A stretch of 29,057 nt of DNA from an uncultured Prevotellaceae bacterium (GCA_937915745.1 CALGGJ010000081.1:1-29057), one strand, 5' to 3'; shown: positions 8,314 to 16,970, counted from the stretch's first letter. Made by a program: numbers and translations. Notes: generated from the letters alone by a model not told the origin.

Positions 8314-10953
8314 CAGGCTTTCGATTCCTTCTTTCAGTGCGGCAATTTTTGTTTCTGCATCGGCTTGTTTCTTGCGTTCGAGTTCTACGACTTGTGCCGG
8401 AGCATTGGCCACGAATCTCTCGTTAGTCAGTTTTTTCTTGATACCGGCCAGGAATCCTTCAAGGCGTTGAAGTTCGGCTTGCATTTTCTTCACCTCGGCT
8501 TCGTTGTCGATAAGGTTGCCCAATGGCACTGCATATTCGGTGGTCCCGATGAGTAGCGATGATGAACCTTCGCCTTTTTGTGTCACATAGTTCACCTCGC
8601 TGAGGTTTGCCATCTTTCGTATCACTGCGCCTAATGCCTCACAGCGTGTGATGTTGCGTGTTTGTGTATCGGCAAGCACTACCTCAAGTTTTAGTGGTTC
8701 TTTCTGTGCTATGTTTTTGGTGTTGCGCACTGCCCGCACTCCTGATATGATTTGCTTGGCTTCTTCGTATTGTGCTATCAGGTTTTGTTCTTGTTCGCTC
8801 AGCGGGTCGAGGTGTAGTGTGCTGGTCATGATGCTCTGTCCGTCGGCACGTTGGGCTATGTGCTGATATAGTTCTTCGGTAATGAACGGCATGAACGGAT
8901 GGAGTACTTTCATCAGTGTCTCGAAGAACTGCAATGTAACTTCGTATGTAGGTCGGTCAATCGGTGCCTGGTATGCAGGCTTTATGATTTCGAGGTACCA
9001 TCCTGAGAATTCGTCGGTGAACAGTTTGTATGCAGCCATGAGTGCTTCGGACAGACGGTACTTTCCGAACAGGTCTTCTATCTCTGCGTATTCTGCTTTC
9101 AGTTTTGCCTCAAACCATTTTATGGTCTTTGCGTTTGCTTTCGGTTGCTCTATATCGGCCACGGTCCATCCCTTTACCAGTCGGAATGCGTTCCATATCT
9201 TGTTGCAGAAGGCGGCACCTTGCTGACAGAGGGCTTCGTCGAACAGGATATCATTGCCCGCAGGTGCGGAGAGGAGCATTCCCATGCGCACTCCGTCGGC
9301 TCCGAAACGGTCGATGAGTTCGAGTGGGTCGGGTGAGTTTCCGAGGCTTTTCGACATTTTGCGGCCCAGTTTGTCGCGCACGATTCCTGTGAAATAAACG
9401 TCGCGGAACGGATAGTTGCCCATGTATTCGTATCCAGCCATAATCATGCGTGCCACCCAGAAAAATATGATGTCGGGGCCGGTCACGAGGCATGCTGTCG
9501 GATAATAGTAACTGATTTCCTTGTTTCCCGGATTGGTTATTCCGTCGAAGAGGCTTATTGGCCACAGCCACGACGAGAACCATGTGTCGAGTGCATCTTC
9601 GTCTTGTTTCAGGTCGGCCATGCTCAGGCTTGTGTCGCCGGTTTGTTCTATTGCCTGGCGCAGTGCATCTTCTGGGGTCTCGGCCACGACGAATCCTCCG
9701 GCTGGCAGATAGTATGCAGGAATGCGGTGTCCCCACCACAGCTGACGGCTTATACACCAGTCTTTTATGTTTTCAAGCCAGTTTTTGTATGTCACCTTGT
9801 ATTTCGACGGATAGAATCGGATTTCGTCGTTCATTACCGGAGGTAGTGCAATATCGGCAAAGTGTTGCATCGACAGGAACCACTGCATCGACAGTTTTGG
9901 CTCGATTGGCACACCTGTGCGTTCGGAGCATCCTACCTTGTTGGTATATGCCTCGACTTTTTCCAGGAGTCCTGCCTTGTCGAGGTCTTTTTCTATCTGG
10001 CTGCGTACATCGAAACGGTCCATACCCACGTATAGTCCGGCTGCAGGGCTGAGTGTTCCGTCGTCGTTGAATATGTCTATACTTTCCAAATGATGCTTGT
10101 CGCCCAGCATATAGTCGTTTACGTCGTGAGCCGGTGTCACCTTCAGACATCCGGTGCCGAACTCTACATCTACATACTCGTCTTCAATCACCGGCACTAC
10201 CCTGCCTACCAGCGGCACAATCACTCGCTTGCCTTTCAGCCACTGGTTTTTCGGGTCGTTGGGATTTATACACATTGCCGTATCGCCCATGATGGTTTCG
10301 GGACGTGTGGTGGCCACCACTGCATAGCGGTCTTCGCCCTCTACATAGTAGCGCAGGTAGTACAGTTTTGAGTGTTCTTCCTTGTATATCACTTCCTCGT
10401 CGCTCAGTGCGGTCAGGGCCTTTGGGTCCCAGTTTACCATGCGCACTCCGCGATAGATAAGTCCTTTGCGATAGAGGTCGCAGAATACCCTTATCACACT
10501 TTTCGAGCGTTCGTCGTCCATGGTGAATGCGGTGCGGTCCCAGTCGCACGACGCACCGAGGCGTCGCAGCTGCTGCAGGATGATGCCTCCGTGTTCGTGG
10601 GTCCAGTCCCATGCGTGTGAAAGGAATTGCTCGCGGGTGAGGTCGGTCTTCTTAATACCCTGGCTCGCAAGGCGGTTCACCACTTTGGCTTCGGTGGCAA
10701 TCGATGCATGGTCGGTGCCTGGAACCCAACATGCGTTCTTGCCGTCCATGCGGGCTTTGCGAACAAGGATGTCTTGTATGGTCTCGTTGAGCATGTGCCC
10801 CATGTGGAGTACTCCCGTCACGTTTGGAGGTGGAATCACGACTGTATAAGGTTGACGTCCGTCGGGGGTTGAGCTGAAAAGTTTATGATCTTCCCAATAT
10901 TTATACCACTTGCCCTCCACTTCCGAGGGGTTGTACTTCGAGGCTAATTCCAT
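8305..10953 (-). CDS. valS: Valyl-tRNA synthetase ValS
   Basis: A cytoplasmic class I aminoacyl-tRNA synthetase that charges tRNA-Val and edits mischarged threonine. The 882-residue length is typical. The HIGH motif appears in PPPNVTGVLHMGHM (41-54) and KMSKS at 532-536 in GRKMSKSLGNS. The editing domain occupies roughly 200-330 (TTRPETIMGDTA, GTGCLKVTPAHD). The C-terminal 65 residues form the ValS coiled coil with many Lys, Glu and Leu. A good promoter (11055-11086) lies about 100 bp upstream and a hairpin sits in the leader. It is the first gene of a likely valS / glycogen synthase / glgP unit, an unusual partner for glycogen genes. Confidence 0.98.
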   Translation of the reverse strand: MELASKYNPSEVEGKWYKYWEDHKLFSSTPDGRQPYTVVIPPPNVTGVLHMGHMLNETIQDILVRKARMDGKNACWVPGTDHASIATEAKVVNRLASQGIKKTDLTREQFLSHAWDWTHEHGGIILQQLRRLGASCDWDRTAFTMDDERSKSVIRVFCDLYRKGLIYRGVRMVNWDPKALTALSDEEVIYKEEHSKLYYLRYYVEGEDRYAVVATTRPETIMGDTAMCINPNDPKNQWLKGKRVIVPLVGRVVPVIEDEYVDVEFGTGCLKVTPAHDVNDYMLGDKHHLESIDIFNDDGTLSPAAGLYVGMDRFDVRSQIEKDLDKAGLLEKVEAYTNKVGCSERTGVPIEPKLSMQWFLSMQHFADIALPPVMNDEIRFYPSKYKVTYKNWLENIKDWCISRQLWWGHRIPAYYLPAGGFVVAETPEDALRQAIEQTGDTSLSMADLKQDEDALDTWFSSWLWPISLFDGITNPGNKEISYYYPTACLVTGPDIIFFWVARMIMAGYEYMGNYPFRDVYFTGIVRDKLGRKMSKSLGNSPDPLELIDRFGADGVRMGMLLSAPAGNDILFDEALCQQGAAFCNKIWNAFRLVKGWTVADIEQPKANAKTIKWFEAKLKAEYAEIEDLFGKYRLSEALMAAYKLFTDEFSGWYLEIIKPAYQAPIDRPTYEVTLQFFETLMKVLHPFMPFITEELYQHIAQRADGQSIMTSTLHLDPLSEQEQNLIAQYEEAKQIISGVRAVRNTKNIAQKEPLKLEVVLADTQTRNITRCEALGAVIRKMANLSEVNYVTQKGEGSSSLLIGTTEYAVPLGNLIDNEAEVKKMQAELQRLEGFLAGIKKKLTNERFVANAPAQVVELERKKQADAETKIAALKEGIESLQR

Positions 10954-11002
10954 GATGTTGTCTGTTTTTTATCTTTATATGCTGTCGTACTAATGTCCAA
11001 AA

Positions 11003-11016
11003 CATCGGAACCGATG
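11003..11016 (-). promoter_or_regulatory. Palindrome in the valS leader
   Basis: CATCGG-AA-CCGATG is a perfect 6-bp inverted repeat between the predicted valS start of transcription (near 11048) and the ATG. It may form a small leader hairpin or serve as a protein site. No T-run follows, so it is not an obvious attenuator. Confidence 0.35.
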
Positions 11017-11054
11017 AAACCTAAGATGTCGCACGCCGGTTCTCAAAACGGTTG

Positions 11055-11086
11055 CAAAGTTAAGTCTTTTTTTCCGTTCCACCAAA
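11055..11086 (-). promoter_or_regulatory. valS promoter
   Basis: On the minus strand, TTTG (11086-11083) is followed by a 20-bp spacer and TAACTTTG (11062-11055), a perfect match to the Bacteroidetes TTTG / TAnnTTTG consensus. The same TAACTTTGCA block recurs in the amidase, nuclease and HU promoters in this window. Confidence 0.8.
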
Positions 11087-11205
11087 TTTAGCCCGCCACA
11101 TAATGTCATATAATATTAAATAAGGTGTGTTTACATCCGTTTTGGCCCCTCTCAGCTACACCTCTTGTCCAGTTATCGCAAACAGCGCGACTGAAGTTCG
11201 TAGCC

Positions 11206-11337
11206 GAAGGCCGCGGAGTGAGGGGCAGAAGGCCGCGGAGTTCAAAGTTCCGAGAGTGCGCAGTCACAACCCCGAGAGTGCGCAGTCGCAACCCCGAGAG
11301 TGCGCAGTCGCAACCCCGAGAGTGCGCAGTCGCAACC
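11206..11337 (+). repeat. Tandem repeat array B (22-bp unit)
   Basis: Four nearly identical 22-bp units occupy 11250-11337; each contains GAGAGTGCGCAGTCGCAAC, and the first has one change (CAC for CGC). Two diverged units, 11206-11227 and 11228-11249, precede them with the same period and share GAAGGCCGCGGAGT. Their GCGGAGT aligns with GCGCAGT of the good units after a one-base shift. The array sits in the 535-bp gap between the divergent valS and amidase genes, about 85 bp upstream of the amidase promoter, so it is probably not in that mRNA. The rest of the gap (11087-11205) shows nothing I recognise. Confidence 0.9.
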
Positions 11338-11421
11338 GACAACTTTTTTCACACCTGCCATAAAACACAGCATCAACGCAACCTTTTTTTCATCAAAACA
11401 GTCCATTTTCGCCCAAAACAC

Positions 11422-11452
11422 TTTCATGTTCGCTGGAGTTTTCGTAACTTTG
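11422..11452 (+). promoter_or_regulatory. Promoter of the amidase gene
   Basis: TTTC (11422-11425) is followed by 19 bp and then TAACTTTG (11445-11452), which continues as CTTTGCAAAG, a palindrome. The predicted start of transcription is near 11458, about 30 bp before the ATG. The TTCGTAACTTTGCA block is repeated in the nuclease promoter near 22880. Confidence 0.75.
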
Positions 11453-11488
11453 CAAAGAATATAAATATCACATCACGGCTACCGACAA

Positions 11489-12694
11489 ATGCCACACTAC
11501 ATACGTACTCTTTTATGGACCGCCATCATGCTCTGCACTTCAGCCAGCATCTGGGCCGACGACACACAGTTTGTCGTGGTGCTCGATGCCGGACACGGAG
11601 GTCATGACTCAGGAGCCGTGGGACTGCCCAAAACCAACCGCGAAAAAGACATTAACCTCGCCATAACACTTAAAGTAGGCAATCTGATACAACAAAACTG
11701 CCCTGACGTGAAAGTAATCTACACCCGACAGACCGATGTGTTCGTCACCCTCAGCGACAGGGCCGACATAGCAAACAAAGCAAACGCCGACCTATTTGTG
11801 AGCATACACACCAATGCCATCGACCGCTCACCAAGCCGCCAGCCAATGGGTGTCCAGTCATATACCCTTAGCCTGAAGACCGCATCGACCAACCTCGAAG
11901 TAGAAAAACGCGAAAACTCAGTGATACAGTTCGAAGCCGACGGACAACAAAAGTACAGTTTCATGAACCCCAACTCGCCCGAAAGCGAAATCATGTTCGA
12001 ACTCATGCAACAACGCGACATGCAGGAAAGCGTAAACTTCGCACGCCTGGCACAAGACGAAATGGTACACAGCGGAGGCCGCAAAGACCTGGGAGTACAA
12101 CAAGCCAACCTGGCAGTGCTCCGACTCACCTACATGCCATCAGTGCTGCTCGAAGTAGGATTCATATCAACACCGGCCGAAGAGACATTCCTCATGAGCG
12201 ATGCAGGACGAACCGTAATGGCCCAATGCATCTACAATGCCATATCACGATACAAAACCCAGCATACCGGACGCATGTCAAACCTCGAACGGATAGACAT
12301 ACAAGCCACACAACAACAAATAGCCGCATTACTGGCACAGCAACAAAACGAAACGGCAACAGCCGACACACTCAAGACACAAGAAACCACAACCACCACA
12401 CCAACACCAACAGAGCCGGCCACCACAGAAGACAGCCCGATATTCAAGATACAACTGCTCACCGCACAAAAACCACTGCCAGCCAACAGCCCACAACTGA
12501 AAGGCATACAACCCGACTACTATGAAGAAGACGGACTCTACAAATACACATACGGAGCTACACCCGACTACAATACCATACTGAAACTGAAACGACAAAT
12601 AGCCGACAAGTTCCCGGGAGCATTCATCATAGCATTCCGAAGCGGAGAAAAAATGCAACTACAAGAAGCCATAAACGAATGGAAACGCAAATAA
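11489..12694 (+). CDS. N-acetylmuramoyl-L-alanine amidase (Amidase_3), exported
   Basis: A zinc amidase that cleaves the bond between N-acetylmuramic acid and the stem peptide, used in septal splitting and wall turnover. Residues 1-23 form a signal peptide ending around SIWA. Amidase_3 follows, with zinc ligands in VVLDAGHGG (H36), NREKDINL (E52) and SIHTNA (H107), and the catalytic glutamate in LLEVGFIS (E222). About 265-310 is a Gln/Thr/Pro-rich linker. The last 85 residues (IFKIQLLTA to the end) look like a SPOR-type glycan-binding domain. The 401-residue length fits a Bacteroidales AmiC-like enzyme. The next gene is an MCE/MlaD protein 79 bp downstream with no visible promoter between them. 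Coding-strand composition is extremely rich in A and C. Confidence 0.93.
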   Translation: MPHYIRTLLWTAIMLCTSASIWADDTQFVVVLDAGHGGHDSGAVGLPKTNREKDINLAITLKVGNLIQQNCPDVKVIYTRQTDVFVTLSDRADIANKANADLFVSIHTNAIDRSPSRQPMGVQSYTLSLKTASTNLEVEKRENSVIQFEADGQQKYSFMNPNSPESEIMFELMQQRDMQESVNFARLAQDEMVHSGGRKDLGVQQANLAVLRLTYMPSVLLEVGFISTPAEETFLMSDAGRTVMAQCIYNAISRYKTQHTGRMSNLERIDIQATQQQIAALLAQQQNETATADTLKTQETTTTTPTPTEPATTEDSPIFKIQLLTAQKPLPANSPQLKGIQPDYYEEDGLYKYTYGATPDYNTILKLKRQIADKFPGAFIIAFRSGEKMQLQEAINEWKRK

Positions 12695-12773
12695 CCAAAC
12701 CCAACAAGAAGAAAACAAAAAACCAAAAACAAAACTAATACACCACCAACGTAGCATACAAACACACACAACT

Positions 12774-13679
12774 ATGAAATCAAAAGAAATTAAAATAGCC
12801 ATCACAGCCATACTGGCAATCATCATCATATACTTCGGCATAGTCTTTCTGAAAGGACTGAAACTATTCAGCACCGACAACATCTACTACGTAGAAATGA
12901 AAAACGTAGGAGGACTAAACAAATCAGACATCGTAACATCCAACGGAATGAGCATCGGAATGGTGAAAGACATCACCTACGACCCACACCGTCAGACACT
13001 GGCCGTAGCCGTTGAACTGAACGAAGGATTCAGCCTGCCACGCAACAGTCATGCCAACATCACCAAAGAAATGCTCGGCTCCCCAAAACTCAACATCATA
13101 CTCGGGACCAACCCCGACGACATGCTCAACATAGGCGACACCATATACGGCGAAGCAGGCTCCGACCTCATGTCGGCAGCAGGCGACATGCTGCCACAAC
13201 TGCAACAACTCATGCCACGGCTCGACTCAATAGTGACAGCAATCAACTACATAACAAACGACCCCGCACTAATGGCCACACTGCAAAACATGCAATACAT
13301 CTCAAACAAACTGAAGACTACAACCGACAACGTAAATACCATCATGGCACACGATGTTCCACAACTCATAGGCAAAGCAAACGGAATAATGACCAACCTC
13401 GAAACCACAACCAACCAAATCAAAGAACTGGACCTTGCATCACTCTCCGACAACGCCACATCAACACTGCAAAAAGCTAACCAGACAATGGAACAACTAC
13501 AAGGCATAACCACACAAATAAACAGCCCTAACTCGAGCATCGGAAAAATGCTCAACGACCCAAGCGTATATAACCACCTCGACTCAACAATGACCAACGC
13601 ATCAAAACTGCTCGAAGACCTACGCAAAAATCCTAAACGATACGTAAACTTCTCCTTATTCGGCAAACAAAACAAATAA
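12774..13679 (+). CDS. mlaD: MCE/MlaD family lipid-transport protein
   Basis: MlaD-type proteins are inner-membrane-anchored substrate-binding subunits of phospholipid transport systems facing the periplasm. The 301-residue protein has one N-terminal transmembrane helix (about 7-26). An MCE domain follows at about 36-115 (VGGLNKSDIVTSNGMSIGMV, VELNEGFSLPRNSHANI, LGSPKLNIILG). A long helical tail with TTNQIKELDLASLSDNATST-type heptads probably forms a coiled coil. No permease or ATPase gene is adjacent. It shares its orientation with the amidase and is probably co-transcribed with it. Confidence 0.9.
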   Translation: MKSKEIKIAITAILAIIIIYFGIVFLKGLKLFSTDNIYYVEMKNVGGLNKSDIVTSNGMSIGMVKDITYDPHRQTLAVAVELNEGFSLPRNSHANITKEMLGSPKLNIILGTNPDDMLNIGDTIYGEAGSDLMSAAGDMLPQLQQLMPRLDSIVTAINYITNDPALMATLQNMQYISNKLKTTTDNVNTIMAHDVPQLIGKANGIMTNLETTTNQIKELDLASLSDNATSTLQKANQTMEQLQGITTQINSPNSSIGKMLNDPSVYNHLDSTMTNASKLLEDLRKNPKRYVNFSLFGKQNK

Positions 13680-14000
13680 TAACAGCCGATAAAACAACAC
13701 CGCAAACACACAAATGCAAATATACAAACAAAGTCTTATTTTTTAGTTGTCAAAACAACGGCCGGCACAGGAAACACATTTGTCAACACACATAATACCC
13801 ACGAAAATCAGCACAATACGCATCACGTTAAAAGATGTAAAAGTCATATTTCAAAAAATACAAAAACACTAAACTGTTGAAATGCAAACACATGATAAAA
13901 ACAATGTAAAAACAAAGATTCGAATGCTTTACAAATGTGTAACAAACTGAAAGAAAAAACATTATTCGAGGAACCCTATAACAAGCGCCAAACAAAGCGT
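13680..14000. other. AT-rich intergenic region between mlaD and dnaA
   Basis: I see no gene here. It is strongly A-rich on the plus strand. It holds one weak hairpin (GTTGT/ACAAC with a CAAA loop near 13746-13759) with no T-run after it. I found no TTATCCACA-type DnaA box on either strand, so there is no direct support for a replication origin despite the neighbouring dnaA. Confidence 0.6.
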
Positions 14001-14031
14001 TTTGCCAATTCAGAAAAAGGTCGTACCTTTG
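14001..14031 (+). promoter_or_regulatory. dnaA promoter
   Basis: TTTG (14001-14004), a 19-bp spacer, then TACCTTTG (14024-14031) match the Bacteroidetes consensus exactly. Transcription should start near 14037, giving a leader of about 80 nt before the preferred dnaA ATG. Confidence 0.8.
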
Positions 14032-14116
14032 CACCAAGAAATTAAAATGAAAAGACCAGCCAAGGTTTTACCAACCGATACCATTGGCAACCTACATCAG
14101 ATCAAAAAAACAAAGA

Positions 14117-15514
14117 ATGATGAGCAAAGAGTTGAAAGAAATGTGGGATGAGTGCATCCAAATCATCAAAGACAACATATCTGCCGAACAATTTGAGACA
14201 TGGTTCACATGCATTGAACCCTTGTCATACAAATCAGGAAAACTGCTCGTTGCCGTACCAAGCCACTTTGTGTATGAACACCTCGAAACTACATACATAG
14301 ACCTCATACACAAAGTCATAAACCGAGTGTTCGGACGCGGTACACAACTGAGCTACTCAATACGCCAGATACAAAGCCAACACGTAATCAGCACACCATC
14401 ACACGGAACCGACACAACAGCAGGGCGACAAAACACAACCAATGCAACACAAACGCCCGACCCCACATACAACACATCAGCCGACGAACTGGACTCGCAG
14501 CTGAAAGAAGGATACACATTCGCCAACTTCATTGAGGGCGAAAGCAACCGGCTTGCACGCAGTGTAGGCGAAGCCATTGCAAATAATCCCGCAAAAACAT
14601 TCAACCCACTCTTCATATACGGACCCTCCGGCTGCGGAAAAACACACCTCGTAAACGCAATAGGATGGAGCATCAAAGAACAACACCCCAGCCTGAGAGT
14701 ACTGTACCTGTCGGCACACCTCTTCCAAGTGCAATACACCAATGCAGTAAGACAGAACAAAGTAAACGACTTCATAACATACTACCAGACAATAGACGTA
14801 CTTATAATCGACGATACACAAGAGCTGGCCGGACTCGGAAAAACCCAAAACACGTTCTTCCACATCTTCAACCACCTCCACCTCAACAACAAACAAATAA
14901 TACTCACAGCCGACAGACCACCAATGGCAATACAAGGGCTCGAAGAACGACTGCTGACACGATTCAAATGGGGACTGCAAGCCGAAATCGAACGACCCAC
15001 AAAAGCACTGTGCAGAGCAATACTGAGGCATAAAGTCAACCAAGACAACATACCAATGCCAGAAGCTGTAATCAACTATATCGCAGACAGAGTTGACGGC
15101 AGTGTACGTGATATCGAAGGTATCATCAATTCACTCATGGCATACTCTGTTGTGTATAAGTGCGACATCAACATGCGACTGGCCGATAAAATACTCCCAC
15201 GATTCATACACCTCAACAACAAACCAATCACAATTACCGACATCAAACAACACCTGTGCAAACACTACGGAATATCCGAAACCGAGCTCTGCTCACAGTC
15301 AAGACGACAACCTGTAAACCAAATAAGGCAAACGGCAGCATACCTGGCAAGCAAACTCACCGACTGCTCTAACACACAAATCGGCGAAAATATCGGAGGA
15401 CGGACACACGCAACAGTTCTACACTCAATAAAACACATACAAGAACTCATCGATACCGACACCAAGTTCCGCAAAGAAGTGGAAGATATCGAATACGCAA
15501 TTAAGCGACACTGA
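14117..15514 (+). CDS. dnaA: Chromosomal replication initiator DnaA
   Basis: DnaA binds origin DNA and opens it using ATP. From the ATG at 14117 the protein is 465 residues. Domain I is MSKELKEMWDECIQIIKDNI and onward. A low-complexity domain II rich in Thr, Asn and Gln covers about 90-125. AAA+ domain III has Walker A GPSGCGKTHL at about 169-178, Walker B VLIIDDTQELAG, and the LEERLLTRFKWGL arginine-finger/sensor region. Domain IV ends with the DNA-binding signature GGRTHATVLHSIKHI. The frame is open 11 codons further upstream to a TTG at 14084, but homology starts at MSKEL, so ATG 14117 or 14120 is preferred. It is convergent with the HD-domain gene, 83 bp away, with no clear terminator between. 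Confidence 0.97.
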   Translation: MMSKELKEMWDECIQIIKDNISAEQFETWFTCIEPLSYKSGKLLVAVPSHFVYEHLETTYIDLIHKVINRVFGRGTQLSYSIRQIQSQHVISTPSHGTDTTAGRQNTTNATQTPDPTYNTSADELDSQLKEGYTFANFIEGESNRLARSVGEAIANNPAKTFNPLFIYGPSGCGKTHLVNAIGWSIKEQHPSLRVLYLSAHLFQVQYTNAVRQNKVNDFITYYQTIDVLIIDDTQELAGLGKTQNTFFHIFNHLHLNNKQIILTADRPPMAIQGLEERLLTRFKWGLQAEIERPTKALCRAILRHKVNQDNIPMPEAVINYIADRVDGSVRDIEGIINSLMAYSVVYKCDINMRLADKILPRFIHLNNKPITITDIKQHLCKHYGISETELCSQSRRQPVNQIRQTAAYLASKLTDCSNTQIGENIGGRTHATVLHSIKHIQELIDTDTKFRKEVEDIEYAIKRH

Positions 15515-15597
15515 AGACACAATATAACGACACCATACTCACAACACCCCACACAACACAAGGCTGCAACACAAGAAAAATACCACCCGGCCAATGA

Positions 15598-16269
15598 TTA
15601 GAAGTGGTGCATACAGCCAATAGCCATCAACTTGTCGTATCTATCCGCAACCAAACGACGAATACTATCTGAATCATCTATACGATTCCATAAGTCGTGC
15701 AAGGCCTTTTCAGCCGACGAGCCACTAATCCATAAACGCAAATATCCGTTACGGCCATATTTCTGGCGCAGATGATTGAGCGCACGATTGATATGTTCAT
15801 CGCGACCAAGTTGAGGGTAATTGGCAAAACCATACTGAAGAGTACGTGTCACAATTACATCAATATCCATATTACGATCAGCATCGGCCACAATACATCC
15901 ATATATAGAACGTGGAGTATGGGCTGCCGATGCACGATGATCCTCCACGGCTTGGGCCATAATCTCAATCTGACTGGAAGAAAACCAACGCAAAAGCTGA
16001 TTATCGGCACGCAAGATACGACCTGACACCAAATGATGAGTCTCACGTCCATCCAATAATCCCACATCATGAAAAGCTGCAACAGTATAAACCATGTTGA
16101 TATTCACATCAAACATCTGCGCCATTCCAAGGCTCGATTCTATCACCTTTTCTGCATGATTACGGCCATGAGCAGCATCAAAACGGTCATATATAGGAAG
16201 AATCGCTGTCTCTACATAATGACGTAAATCATCGTCAACCACTTGCTCCCTCATAAAAACAGAACGCAT
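15598..16269 (-). CDS. HD-domain metal-dependent phosphohydrolase
   Basis: A 223-residue HD-superfamily protein, probably a phosphohydrolase acting on an unidentified phosphorylated or nucleotide substrate. Metal-site residues are visible: H38 in HGRNHAEKV, the paired H67-D68 in AAFHDVGLLDG, H111 in VEDHRAS, and aspartates near 129-131 in VADADRNMD. No transmembrane segment or signal peptide is seen. Its ATG lies two bases after the stop of the DUF456 gene, so the two are almost certainly co-transcribed and translationally coupled. A second possible start is Met6. The substrate cannot be told from the sequence. Confidence 0.85.
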   Translation of the reverse strand: MRSVFMREQVVDDDLRHYVETAILPIYDRFDAAHGRNHAEKVIESSLGMAQMFDVNINMVYTVAAFHDVGLLDGRETHHLVSGRILRADNQLLRWFSSSQIEIMAQAVEDHRASAAHTPRSIYGCIVADADRNMDIDVIVTRTLQYGFANYPQLGRDEHINRALNHLRQKYGRNGYLRLWISGSSAEKALHDLWNRIDDSDSIRRLVADRYDKLMAIGCMHHF

Positions 16270-16271
16270 AA

Positions 16272-16769
16272 TCAGACTGTGAAATAAGCAACAAAATTAC
16301 CAATGCAGACAATCAACATTAAGATACAAAGTGTTGTCTTGAAAATGAAACTGATGAGAAACGTGATAAATGAATATGAAGCCACGCGCAGCGAACTCTT
16401 AAACTCATGAGATTTTATCAGTTCTCCGATAAATGCTCCGACAAATGGACCTACTAAGATACCTGCCGGAGGGAAGAAAAGTCCTATGACAAGTCCGATT
16501 ACAGTTCCCCAAACCGCAAACCTGCTACCTCCCAACTTCTTAGTTACAATAGACGGAGCTACGTAATCAAGCACGTAACACATAGTGGCAATGATTCCCA
16601 ATACAACAGTCAGTGTAATCATTACCGGGTTCGGAATTGCAATACAACACAATAACATGCCGACAAAACTCATAGGCAAGGCCGGCAAGACTGGCAGTAT
16701 AACACCAACCAAACCTAAGAGGTGCAACAACAGGCTGCATGAAAGCAAAATAATATCAATAGTCGTCAT
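16272..16769 (-). CDS. DUF456 family integral membrane protein
   Basis: A small, very hydrophobic protein of 165 residues from the ATG at 16769 (MTTIDIILLSCSLLLHLLGL). It has DUF456 character: several Gly/Pro-rich membrane helices and the segment VIGLVIGLFFPPAGILVGPFVGAFIGEL. Function is unknown for the family. The frame extends 16 codons upstream, but that part (MVYYNTLSYCPTNKFF) is unlike the family. The chosen ATG overlaps the stop of a small upstream ORF as ATGA, which would support coupled translation if that ORF is real. The HD-domain gene follows after two bases. Confidence 0.85.
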   Translation of the reverse strand: MTTIDIILLSCSLLLHLLGLVGVILPVLPALPMSFVGMLLCCIAIPNPVMITLTVVLGIIATMCYVLDYVAPSIVTKKLGGSRFAVWGTVIGLVIGLFFPPAGILVGPFVGAFIGELIKSHEFKSSLRVASYSFITFLISFIFKTTLCILMLIVCIGNFVAYFTV

Positions 16770-16900
16770 AAAAAATTTGTTGGTCGGACAATAAGACAGT
16801 GTGTTGTAATAAACCAAAACGAGAGATGTGATGACAAATCAGAGTCCTGTAATAACATCCGTGAGTCCTTTAATAACATCCGTGAGTCCTGTAATAACAT
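16766..16900 (-). CDS. Possible small ORF encoded by array C, overlapping the DUF456 start
   Basis: Because the array C unit is 21 bp, it reads in frame on the minus strand as heptapeptides MLLQDSR, MLLKDSR and MLLQDSD. This is followed by a hydrophobic tail (LSFWFITTHCLIV) and ends at TGA 16768-16766, which overlaps the DUF456 ATG as ATGA. The total is 44 codons. I recognise no family. The stop overlap could be chance; expression is unproven. A leader peptide coupling translation to the DUF456 gene is the main alternative to noise. Confidence 0.2.
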   Translation of the reverse strand: MLLQDSRMLLKDSRMLLQDSDLSSHLSFWFITTHCLIVRPTNFL

Positions 16901-16916
16901 CCGTGAGTCCTGTAAT
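16842..16916 (-). repeat. Tandem repeat array C (21-bp unit)
   Basis: Three full 21-bp units (16848-16868, 16869-16889, 16890-16910) are flanked by partial copies on both sides. Only one position varies among the full units. On the minus strand each contains GGACTCACGGATGTTATTA. The array fills the gap between the lipoprotein gene (stop 16971) and the DUF456 gene (start 16769). It is not related in sequence to arrays A, B or E. Confidence 0.9.
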
Positions 16917-16970
16917 GAAAAATCAGGTTGCTGCTGTAAATGAATTAATGACTAATATAGAAAAAAACTG

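Noticed and set aside
11206..11337. CRISPR array
   Set aside because: Units are contiguous 22-bp copies without variable spacers, and there is no cas gene in the window. The same holds for the other arrays.
11106..11607. Several overlapping frames across array B, with repeated peptides such as CDCALSGLRLRTLG
   Set aside because: They are translations of the 22-bp repeats in successive frames and overlap the real amidase start; no protein family is evident.
13917..13927. GATTCGAATGC resembling a tRNA T-arm
   Set aside because: No acceptor, D or anticodon stems can be drawn around it.
13680..14046. Replication origin next to dnaA
   Set aside because: The region is AT-rich, but I found no DnaA-box-like TTATCCACA sequence on either strand.
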